From Alteromonas marina (GTDB taxonomy: Bacteria; Pseudomonadota; Gammaproteobacteria; Enterobacterales; Alteromonadaceae), in contig NZ_JWLW01000012.1 in NCBI RefSeq assembly GCF_000808575.1, positions 248,001-312,000 of the forward strand: a DNA stretch of 64,000 nt, read 5' to 3'. A program made the translations under genes and the position numbers. Positions 18,801 to 25,605 of this stretch are shown piece after piece. Numbering within the stretch: the first letter of the stretch is position 1; the number at the start of each line of letters is the position of its first letter. Below the pieces are notes generated by a model that was not told the origin of the DNA, made no database searches, and was given only the letters and a program-made list of their open reading frames with translations.

Positions 18801-18947
18801 CGCAGTTACCACCACGGTAGGCGGCACTACTTCTGGGTATTCAGTGATAGGCAGTTGCCAGACAGCAATTGCACCACCTATAAAAATAAGTAGGGAAAGC
18901 ACGCCCGCAAAAATTGGGCGGCTAATGAAAAACTGCGAAATGTTCAT
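15825..18947 (-). CDS. RND multidrug efflux transporter (AcrB/MexB-type, HAE1)
   Basis: 1040-residue inner-membrane proton-driven pump, the usual HAE1 length. It starts with MNISQFFISRPIFAGVLSLLIFIGG in pieces typical of AcrB (TM1 about 10-28). The proton relay aspartates are the adjacent pair in VVDDAIVVVEN of TM4 (about residues 406-407), and the matching Lys lies in the later GLATKNAILIVEFA segment. Two large periplasmic loops are present. It overlaps the adaptor gene by one base (TAATG). No TolC-type outer-membrane channel is encoded nearby, so one elsewhere must be used. Drug range cannot be told from sequence. Confidence 0.95.
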   Translation of the reverse strand: MNISQFFISRPIFAGVLSLLIFIGGAIAVWQLPITEYPEVVPPTVVVTANYPGANPEVIAETVATPLEQEINGVENMLYMSSQATSDGRMTLTITFAIGTDPDEATTLVQNRVNRATPRLPQEVQRLGVVTEKSSPDLTMVVHLTSPDNRYDMLYLSNYADQFVKDELARINGVGQVRLFGAGEFSMRVWLDPNKLAALQLNPGDVAAAIADQNQQAAAGSLGAQPTGTSEFQLLINVRGRLKDEAEFENIIVKSGENGEITRLKDVARIELGSEFYALRSLINNNPAAAVPVFQAPGSNAIQISDDVRARMAELSKAFPEGLEYEIAYDPTVFVRGSIEAVISTLLEAVLLVVLVVVLFLQTWRASIIPLVAVPISLVGTFAFMQLMGFSLNALSLFGLVLAIGIVVDDAIVVVENVERNISEGKAPFEATVQAMKEVTGPIIATTLVLAAVFVPTAFMSGLTGQFYKQFALTITISTVISAINSLTLSPALSALLLKPHGKANDWLTRLMDKVFGRFVFSPFNRFFDRNSKRYTGAVGGLIRKSSVIMVLYAGLLGLTYFQFANTPTGYVPPQDKQYLVAFAQLPNAASLDRTEEVIREMSRIAMEHPGVEDAIAFPGLNINGFTNSPSSGVLFATLTDFDKRTTPDLSGGAIAAQLNQNFGSIKGAFVAIFPPPPVMGLGTIGGFRLQVEDRGNLGFEELERVTQEVIGKAWAHPALTDAFTSFTVAVPQLDVDVDREKAVSQGVNIDTLFTTMQGYLGSLYVNDFNLFGRTYQVNVQADAQYRQDIENITQFKVRNAQGEMIPLGSFLNIEHSAGPDRVMHYNGYVTAEISGAAAPGYSSDQAKAAIEEILAETLPLGMTYEWTEITYQQILAGNASAFVFPLVVLLVFLVLAAQYESLRLPLAIILIVPMTLLSALIGVQVYGGDNNIFTQIGLIVLVGLATKNAILIVEFAKELQDKGMDALSAIKEASRLRLRPILMTSIAFIMGVLPMAVSTGAGSEMRQAMGVAVFSGMIGVTVFGLILTPVFYYLIQRKG

Positions 18948-20224
18948 TACTTAAGACCTGCTGTTGCTGTACCTGTGGCAAATGAACCACCAGATAAAAC
19001 ATCCTCAACCTGCGCCATGTTTTGGGTTACTTGTGTTGCGTTATCAACACGTGACTGCCAGCTAGATAAGTTTGCCAGAGCATCTTCATCACCCATAGGC
19101 ACTTCGTTAGCGGCAACTTGGGCACCAGGGCGAACGCGCTGTAAGCCATCAACCACAATGGTGTCGTTTACATTCAAGCCGCTTGTGATGATGCGCATGC
19201 TGCCCACTTTGTCGCCTAGCTTAACCGCACGGTATTCCACTTTACTTTCGTCGTTTACAACCAGTACAAACTTATTATTAAGATCTGTGCCGATAGCTTT
19301 TTCTTTAATAAGAATGCCCTGTTCATCGGTGTCACCTGCCAATTTTAAGTGTGCAAATAATCCCGGAATTAAACGACCTTCTTCGTTATTAAATACGGCG
19401 CGAACGCGAAGTGTGCCGGTGCTACCGTTAACCTGGTTGTCGATGAAATCAATTTGACCCCAGTGGTTATAATCAGACTCGTTAGCAAGGCGCATCGCTA
19501 CTGGCTGTTCATTGACTGCGGTAGACGCATTGTTATCGCTACCTACGTAGTTCAGATACGTCTGCTCATCAATATCGAAATACGCATACAATCGGTCGGT
19601 GGAAACGATGCGGGTGAGTTCAGTTTGTCCTGCGGTAACAAAGTTACCTTCAGTGATGTTTGCGCGAGAAATACGCCCAGAAATAGGTGCTTCAACACGA
19701 GCAAAGCCACGATTTAGGCGCGCTACTTCAAGTGCGGCTTGCGTTTGATTTAAGCTAGCAAGCGCTTGGTTTTTCTCAGCTAAACGAGCGTCAAGAACTT
19801 CTTCAGAAACCGCCTGAGTTTTACGAAGTTTGAAAGCACGGCTATAGTTTTGCTCAGCCAACTGAACGCGACTTTTGGCTTCTTCAAGTTGTGCAGTCAG
19901 TCGATCAACTTCTGCTTTAAACGTGCGGTTATCAATTAAGAATAGAGTTTGCCCTTGTTCGACATATTCGCCTTCGTCAAACGCAACAAAGTCAATGTAG
20001 CCCGACACGCGAGGACGAAGCGCTACAATTTGCGGAGACTCTAAACGGCCTGTAAAATTATCCCACTCGGTTAAACGCTGAGACACTACCGTTGCCACAT
20101 CAACAGGAACACCAGCATTTGCGCTAGCGCTCATTGATTGACTTGGATCCTGCTCGTCACCACCGCATGCAGCGACAAGCGCAGTTAGGCTTACTATTGC
20201 CAATAAACGGGTAAAAGTTTTCAT
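18947..20224 (-). CDS. RND efflux membrane-fusion lipoprotein (AcrA-type)
   Basis: 425-residue periplasmic adaptor. The N-terminus is a lipoprotein signal with lipobox LVAAC, Cys at residue 20. It has the barrel-sandwich motif VSGYIDFVAFDEGEYVEQGQTLF around residues 70-95, a coiled-coil hairpin about 105-170 and the second lipoyl half RVEAPISGRISRANITEGNFV. It connects the inner-membrane pump to an outer-membrane channel. First gene of a two-gene operon and divergent from the LysR gene. The C-terminal tail after about residue 380 is rich in Ser, Thr, Gly and Ala and probably disordered. Confidence 0.93.
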   Translation of the reverse strand: MKTFTRLLAIVSLTALVAACGGDEQDPSQSMSASANAGVPVDVATVVSQRLTEWDNFTGRLESPQIVALRPRVSGYIDFVAFDEGEYVEQGQTLFLIDNRTFKAEVDRLTAQLEEAKSRVQLAEQNYSRAFKLRKTQAVSEEVLDARLAEKNQALASLNQTQAALEVARLNRGFARVEAPISGRISRANITEGNFVTAGQTELTRIVSTDRLYAYFDIDEQTYLNYVGSDNNASTAVNEQPVAMRLANESDYNHWGQIDFIDNQVNGSTGTLRVRAVFNNEEGRLIPGLFAHLKLAGDTDEQGILIKEKAIGTDLNNKFVLVVNDESKVEYRAVKLGDKVGSMRIITSGLNVNDTIVVDGLQRVRPGAQVAANEVPMGDEDALANLSSWQSRVDNATQVTQNMAQVEDVLSGGSFATGTATAGLK

Positions 20225-20608
20225 TGCAAGATTCTCTTAAAAATTAAACTAAAGTTTGATGCCGCGCATTATGCACATCCCCAAACAATAAAAATAATTA
20301 TCTTTTTATATGAAACACATCACATGATGTTATATATTGAGAATAGCTCCCGAAGGAAAGGGCTTTTTTTTAAATTAAGAAGCGTTTTGCTACAGAGCAA
20401 ACCAAAAAATCTATAGGAAAAGCCGAAACTTAAGTAAATAGTGGGCTGCGGCGTTGAAATGTATCAGTGTCGCTCGTCTCATTCATATGGAAAGTAAATA
20501 CTTTTCGCTATAACCTATAACTAAACTATGTCAGTTGAATTACATACAAAATTACTATTGATTGATAAATCGGTAGATGAACGTACCTAATAGACAGTAG
20601 AGAAAACA
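20225..20608. promoter_or_regulatory. Divergent promoter region of the pump operon and LysR gene, with palindrome
   Basis: 384 AT-rich bases between the divergent starts. A palindrome ACATCA-CA-TGATGT lies at 20317-20330, about 90 bases upstream of the adaptor gene. It is a plausible operator for the adjacent LysR regulator or a TetR-type repressor elsewhere, but it does not fit the T-N11-A rule especially well. Promoter elements could not be set with confidence. Confidence 0.45.
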
Positions 20609-21679
20609 ATGCGCCCACATGATTTAAATTTGTTGATGATTTTTGATGCCATCATGACAGAGGGTGCCATTACCCGCGCAGCTGATAGGTTATCAATGAC
20701 GCAGCCGGCGGTCTCTAATGCGCTTTCACGCATGCGCACCGCTTGGAATGACGAACTATTTGTTAAAGATGGACGTGGTATTCAGCCTACCTCATTTGCT
20801 AAAAACTTATGGAGCCAAATTCAGGGGCCATTAGGTGAGCTCGAAGTTGCCGTTAACCCAACTGACTTTAACCCTGCAACGGCTAAACGTACCTTTCGTA
20901 TAGCAGCAACTGACAGCATTGTCTCCATGGTGTGGGGACCGCTTCGCAAAGTTATTGAAAATGAAGCGCCAGGAATTAATATCCATGCCATTCCTAATTA
21001 CGACATGGAAACCGATAAAATACTCAAAGATGCTGAAGCAGAACTCACTTTCTCTAAATATCAGGAGCCAGGCTCTGTTATTCGCGCAGAACATGTATTA
21101 GATCCCAGTTGGGTGGTGGTAATGCGCCCCGATCATCCATTAGCAAAGTCTCAGTTAACGCTGGAAGACTTCATCGCGGCAGATCACCTTCTGGTTTCCG
21201 TTACCGGCGACGTGACTGGCCCTACAGATCAGGTGCTAGCGAATTTAGGCCTTAAGCGCCGCGTGGCGATGTCAGTAAACCAATTTTATAACGCCACACC
21301 GTTATTAAAAGAGAGTAATCTGATTTGTGTTGCCCCTTCTTTGGTAATGGAAAAAGAAATATTTTCCGGCGAACTAGCGGTATTTGAGACACCAGTGGAG
21401 ATTATAAGCTCGCCACTGTCGGTTATGTGGCATAAGCGGCAAGACCAAGATGCTGGATTGCAGTGGCTTAGAGGGTTGGTTGTTAAATTTATTCGCGAGC
21501 GCGTACAGCGCCACGAAATGCTGCTTTCTCAATGCTGTAGGAAAGCATACTGTGCAGAAACCGTTAAACGTTTTATGGATCAGCGTAATATGGATTGTGA
21601 AGCGTTCACGCCCGCGCACTTACAAACACCAAGTAACGATGAAGAAACAAAAATCATAGCTGGCAAACAAACCGCTTAA
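20609..21679 (+). CDS. LysR-family transcriptional regulator
   Basis: 356 residues. The N-terminal winged helix-turn-helix (about 5-63) contains AITRAADRLSMTQPAVSNALSRMR; the effector-binding domain covers about 90-300. The start resembles the NodD/LeuO/SyrM branch (RPHDLNLLMIFDAI). Unlike most LysR proteins (about 300 residues) it has an additional C-terminal stretch of some 45 residues containing four cysteines (CCRKAYC and a later C). Divergent from the RND operon, so that operon is its likely target; the effector is unknown. Confidence 0.9.
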   Translation: MRPHDLNLLMIFDAIMTEGAITRAADRLSMTQPAVSNALSRMRTAWNDELFVKDGRGIQPTSFAKNLWSQIQGPLGELEVAVNPTDFNPATAKRTFRIAATDSIVSMVWGPLRKVIENEAPGINIHAIPNYDMETDKILKDAEAELTFSKYQEPGSVIRAEHVLDPSWVVVMRPDHPLAKSQLTLEDFIAADHLLVSVTGDVTGPTDQVLANLGLKRRVAMSVNQFYNATPLLKESNLICVAPSLVMEKEIFSGELAVFETPVEIISSPLSVMWHKRQDQDAGLQWLRGLVVKFIRERVQRHEMLLSQCCRKAYCAETVKRFMDQRNMDCEAFTPAHLQTPSNDEETKIIAGKQTA

Positions 21680-21686
21680 GTCGTTA

Positions 21687-21932
21687 TTACTCTTTATCTA
21701 AAGAGCAACCAAGTGCGGCTAGCCATGCAAGCGCATCATTTTCAGAATCGCTAAAATAGCATTCTAGCTTGGCGGCCGCATATATGCGTTCAAACTGACT
21801 TTTAACTAGAGCAGGTATATCCGCTTTTTTGGTAACAAAAGCACAAGCTTGCATACCGTATTGCTTTCTAAGACGCACAGATTCAATTAACGCTTGTTCC
21901 GCATCTGGCGTTAAAATTCCGACGCCCTGCAC
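21687..21932 (-). pseudogene. Remnant of a STAS/SpoIIAA-like protein, probably 5'-truncated
   Basis: 81 codons from a GTG. The sequence resembles the C-terminal half of about 130-residue proteins found in marine gammaproteobacteria, with a GVGILTPDAEQALIE helix, a QFERIYAAAKLECYFSD region and a final DALAWLAALG. The N-terminal half is missing: the frame runs upstream only to a stop inside the lpdA terminator (21957-21983). There is no Shine-Dalgarno sequence before the GTG. I infer a 5' deletion; a short functional protein is the alternative. Family naming is from pattern memory and only moderately sure. Confidence 0.5.
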
Positions 21933-21954
21933 AAAAATTAAAAAGTGTAGTACA

Positions 21955-21985
21955 AAAAAACCCGCTTATAAGCGGGTTTTTAACG
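21955..21985 (-). terminator. Terminator of the pdhR-aceEF-lpdA operon
   Basis: Stem AAACCCGCTTA with TAAGCGGGTTT, immediately followed on the minus strand by further Ts, about 25-45 bases after the lpdA stop codon. The A-run on its other side could also let it act bidirectionally. Confidence 0.88.
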
Positions 21986-22005
21986 TAATTTTAAAAGAAG
22001 CTAAC

Positions 22006-23427
22006 TTACTTCTTTTTCTTCGCTTTTGGGTTTGGCAGGTCAGTAATACTTCCTTCGAAGATTTCAGACGCAAGACCAATTGACTCGTTAAGCGTTGGGT
22101 GAGCGTGGATAGTTAATGCTACGTCTTCAGCGTCAGCACCCATCTCAATAGCTAGGCCAATTTCGCCAAGCATTTCGCCGGCGTTTGTACCAACCATTGC
22201 ACCACCGATAACACGGCCCGTGTCTTTATCGAAGATCATCTTGGTCATACCGTTAGTAGCATCAGATGCAATTGCACGGCCTGAAGCTGCCCACGGGAAG
22301 GTTGCAGTTTCGTAGCTTACGCCCTGCTCTTTCGCTTCTTTTTCAGTTAGACCAACCCAAGCAACTTCTGGCTCAGTGTACGCTACTGAAGGAATAGCAC
22401 GTGGGTCGAAGTAGTGCTTCTGCCCAGCAATAACTTCTGCTGCAACGTGACCTTCGTGAACCGCTTTGTGAGCAAGCATTGGCTGACCTACAAGGTCACC
22501 GATTGCGAAGATGTGGTCAACGTTAGTACGCATTTGCTTATCAACGTTGATGAAGCCACGCTCGTCAACGTTTACGCCAGCAGCTTCAGCGCCTACTAGC
22601 TTGCCATTTGGCTTACGACCAACAGCAACAAGTACTTTGTCGTAGCGCACTGGCTCAGCAGGTGCATTCTTACCTTCAAATGTTACGTACAAGCCGTCGT
22701 CTTTTGCTTCAACCGCAGTCACTTTGGTTTCAAGCATAATGTTAAACTTGTCTTTGTAGTCTTTCATGAACACTTTCATGATGTCTTTATCAGCTGCAGG
22801 AATTAGCTGGTCTAAGAATTCAACTACATCGATTTTCGAGCCAAGCGCTTCGTATACTGTACCCATTTCTAGACCGATGATACCACCGCCCAGTACTAGC
22901 ATTTTCTCTGGAATATCTTTCATTTCCAGTGCGCCAGTTGAGTCGATTACACGATCATCTTCTGGAATGAACGGTAGGCTTACTGGCTCAGAACCCGCAG
23001 CAATAATTGCTTTTTCGAAAGTAATAGTAGTAACGTCGTCACCATTTTTTACTTCTAGGGTGTTTGCGCCTGTGAATTTACCGAAGCCTTGTACATGCTT
23101 GGTTTTACGCATTTTAGACATACCGCTAAGACCGTTTGTTAATTGCTTAACAACGCCGTCTTTGTATTCGCGGATTTTATCTAAATCGATGGTAGGCTCG
23201 CCAAACGATACACCGTGGCTAGCAAGGTGCTTCGCTTCTTTCATCACTTTAGCAACGTGAAGAAGGGCTTTTGAAGGGATACAGCCAACGTTAAGACAAA
23301 CACCACCAAGCGTGTCGCGTGAGTCTACGATAACTGTTTCAATACCTAAGTCAGCCGCACGGAATGCTGCTGAATAACCGCCAGGGCCGCCGCCCAGTAC
23401 CACCAATTGCGTTTTAATTTCGCTCAT
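22006..23427 (-). CDS. lpdA: Dihydrolipoamide dehydrogenase (E3)
   Basis: Reoxidises dihydrolipoamide in pyruvate and 2-oxoglutarate dehydrogenase complexes, passing electrons to NAD. 473 residues from the ATG at 23427 (GAGG seven bases upstream), the same length as E. coli Lpd. FAD motif GGGPGGYSAA, redox disulphide GGVCLNVGCIPSK, NAD motif GGGIIGLEMG and catalytic HAHPTLNE near the C-terminus are all present. Third enzyme gene of the pdh operon, 132 bases after aceF; a hairpin lies between. Confidence 0.97.
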   Translation of the reverse strand: MSEIKTQLVVLGGGPGGYSAAFRAADLGIETVIVDSRDTLGGVCLNVGCIPSKALLHVAKVMKEAKHLASHGVSFGEPTIDLDKIREYKDGVVKQLTNGLSGMSKMRKTKHVQGFGKFTGANTLEVKNGDDVTTITFEKAIIAAGSEPVSLPFIPEDDRVIDSTGALEMKDIPEKMLVLGGGIIGLEMGTVYEALGSKIDVVEFLDQLIPAADKDIMKVFMKDYKDKFNIMLETKVTAVEAKDDGLYVTFEGKNAPAEPVRYDKVLVAVGRKPNGKLVGAEAAGVNVDERGFINVDKQMRTNVDHIFAIGDLVGQPMLAHKAVHEGHVAAEVIAGQKHYFDPRAIPSVAYTEPEVAWVGLTEKEAKEQGVSYETATFPWAASGRAIASDATNGMTKMIFDKDTGRVIGGAMVGTNAGEMLGEIGLAIEMGADAEDVALTIHAHPTLNESIGLASEIFEGSITDLPNPKAKKKK

Positions 23428-23457
23428 TGTGAACCTCAATCCTGTTCTTGTAGGGTC

Positions 23458-23483
23458 ATGCTATTACTTTTGTGTAATAGCAT
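23458..23483. repeat. Intercistronic inverted repeat between aceF and lpdA
   Basis: Perfect 10-bp inverted repeat, ATGCTATTAC (23458-23467) and GTAATAGCAT (23474-23483), with a six-base loop. It lies about 30 bases before the lpdA start in the transcript. There is no T-run, so it is not a plain terminator. It could be a processing or stability element, or a protein site for a separate lpdA promoter. Confidence 0.6.
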
Positions 23484-23559
23484 AACCTAAATGCCACCAA
23501 ATGGGCTTATAAAATCGTCGAAAATGTTACTGATATTGTAAACTTTTTCGACCTTTTAT

Positions 23560-25584
23560 TTAAAGTATGATTCTGCGTAAGTCAGTTAGGTTTGCAGCAA
23601 CCTCAGTAGAGAATCTTGCCCCTACCGCACCATCGATTACTCGGTGGTCGTACGACAAGCTTAGCGGCACCATTAAGCGTGGCTCAAACTCTTTACCATT
23701 CCACTTAGGCTTCATCTCAGACTTAGACACACCTAATATGGCGACTTCTGGTGCATTTACAATAGGCGTAAACGCCGTGCCACCAATACCACCTAAACTA
23801 GAGATGGTGAACGTTCCACCCTGCATGTCAGCCGCTTTTAGCTTGCCTTCACGGGCTTTCTTAGATGTTTCGATAAGCTCTTGAGACAGCTGCTCAATAC
23901 CTTTCTTATTCACGTCACGAATAACAGGTACAACAAGGCCTCCCGGTGTTTCAACCGCAATACCAATGTTGATAAATTTCTTAATGATTAAGCTCTCGCC
24001 ATCGTCAGACAGTGATGAGTTAAATACTTCGTATTTCTCAAGGGCTTTCGCTACCGCTTTCATGACGAATACGAGTGGCGTGATCTTAAGACCAGACTTA
24101 ATTTTCGCGTGATAAGCGTTTTGCTCTTTACGGAATTCTTCAACTTCAGTGATATCTGCTTCGTCGAACTGCGTAACGTGCGGGATAGTCGCCCAGTTAC
24201 GGTGTAAGAACGGACCAGAAATTTTCTGAATACGAGATAACGGCTGCTCTTCAATTTCACCAAACTTGCTGTGATCAACAGGTTTGACTGGCACGATTTG
24301 CAGTACGTTGTCGCCTACTGGTGCGCTGCCAGAAGCGGCTGCCGTGCGAGGTTTCGCAAGCTCAGCTTTCACGTAAGCTTGAACGTCTTCTTTCAAGATA
24401 CGGTTTTTAGGGCCAGAGCCGCTAACTTGAGTCAGGTCTACACCGAACTCGCGAGCAATACGGCGAACCGAAGGTGAAGCATGTGCTTTACCTATATTCT
24501 TAGCTTCTGGCGCTGGCGGCACAGGAGAACGGCCTTGAGAGGCTTCTTGCTGTGACGCTTGTTTAGGTGCTTCTTGCTTAGGCGCTTCAGCAGGCTTTTC
24601 TGCTTTAGTTGCAGATGCTGCCTGTTCAGATGAGCCACCGCTAGTTTCTAGCTTAACAACTAATGTGCCTTGCTTAACTTTATCGCCTGTTTTGATAAAG
24701 ACTTCTTTAATGGTACCTGCGTGCGTTGAAGGTACATCCATGGTGGCTTTATCAGTTTCTAGCGTAATTAGGCCGTCTTCTTTTTCAACGGTATCGCCTA
24801 CCGATACAAGTACATCGATAACGTCAACTTCACCGTCTTCACCAATGTCTGGTACAGCAACTTCAATGGTTTCGCTACCTGCAGACGCCGCTGGCGCTGG
24901 TTCTTGCTTTTCACTCTCTTGTGCAGCCGGAGCAGATGCCTCTGAAGACTCACTTGAGGCCGATTCACTTGAAGATGAGCCTGAGCCCGCTACTTCAAGC
25001 TTAATAACAACTGTGCCTTCTTTCACTTTATCGCCAGTGCTGATGAATACTTCCTTCACCGTACCTGCGTGCGTTGAAGGAACGTCCATGGTTGCTTTGT
25101 CGGTTTCAAGGGTAATTAGCCCATCTTCTTTTTCAATGGTGTCGCCCACTGAAACCAATACGTCAATTACGTCTACTTCGTCGTCAGAGCCAATATCTGG
25201 AACTGCAACTTCAATCACTTCGCTGCTGCCAGACGCAGCGGGTGCTGCCTCTGACTTGCTTTCTGCTTTAGGTGCTTCTTCTTGCTTAGGCGCTTCTTCT
25301 TGTGAAGCGTTGTCTGAAGATGATTCTTCAGCAGCGCTATCGCCACCTGCAACTTTCATTTCACCAATCACATCGCCTTCTTTGATTTTATCGCCTACTG
25401 ATACAGACAGGCTTACAATCTCACCTTCAAACGGTGCTGGGATGTCCATTGACGCCTTGTCACTTTCAACAGTAACAACGCCTTCATCAGCCTCAATGTT
25501 GTCGCCTACGGCAACACATAGCTCGATAACTTCAACTTCGTCACCGCCTACGTCGGGTACGATAATCTTTTGAATATCTGACAT
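23560..25584 (-). CDS. aceF: Pyruvate dehydrogenase E2, dihydrolipoamide acetyltransferase with three lipoyl domains
   Basis: Core of the pyruvate dehydrogenase complex. 674 residues. Three lipoyl domains at about 3-78, 122-198 and 238-313, with lipoylated K43, K163 and K279 in (E)SDKAS/ETDKAT motifs. They are joined by Ala/Pro/Glu/Ser linkers. The peripheral subunit-binding domain is at about 367-405 (SPSVRRIAREFGVD) and the catalytic domain about 430-674, with H647 and D651 in SYDHRVIDGA. Domains 2 and 3 are almost identical in sequence and domain 1 is more diverged. 21 bases downstream of aceE. Confidence 0.97.
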   Translation of the reverse strand: MSDIQKIIVPDVGGDEVEVIELCVAVGDNIEADEGVVTVESDKASMDIPAPFEGEIVSLSVSVGDKIKEGDVIGEMKVAGGDSAAEESSSDNASQEEAPKQEEAPKAESKSEAAPAASGSSEVIEVAVPDIGSDDEVDVIDVLVSVGDTIEKEDGLITLETDKATMDVPSTHAGTVKEVFISTGDKVKEGTVVIKLEVAGSGSSSSESASSESSEASAPAAQESEKQEPAPAASAGSETIEVAVPDIGEDGEVDVIDVLVSVGDTVEKEDGLITLETDKATMDVPSTHAGTIKEVFIKTGDKVKQGTLVVKLETSGGSSEQAASATKAEKPAEAPKQEAPKQASQQEASQGRSPVPPAPEAKNIGKAHASPSVRRIAREFGVDLTQVSGSGPKNRILKEDVQAYVKAELAKPRTAAASGSAPVGDNVLQIVPVKPVDHSKFGEIEEQPLSRIQKISGPFLHRNWATIPHVTQFDEADITEVEEFRKEQNAYHAKIKSGLKITPLVFVMKAVAKALEKYEVFNSSLSDDGESLIIKKFINIGIAVETPGGLVVPVIRDVNKKGIEQLSQELIETSKKAREGKLKAADMQGGTFTISSLGGIGGTAFTPIVNAPEVAILGVSKSEMKPKWNGKEFEPRLMVPLSLSYDHRVIDGAVGARFSTEVAANLTDLRRIIL

Positions 25585-25605
25585 ATGTAAAATACCTTAT
25601 CTGGC

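Noticed and set aside
24641-25230. Lipoyl-domain DNA repeats as a tandem repeat or mobile element
   Set aside because: They stay in frame and encode functional lipoyl domains with Ala/Pro linkers, a normal E2 feature.
24665-25573. 302-codon plus-strand frame opposite aceF
   Set aside because: Low-complexity Ser/Thr-rich mirror of the lipoyl repeats; the minus-strand aceF frame is clearly the gene.
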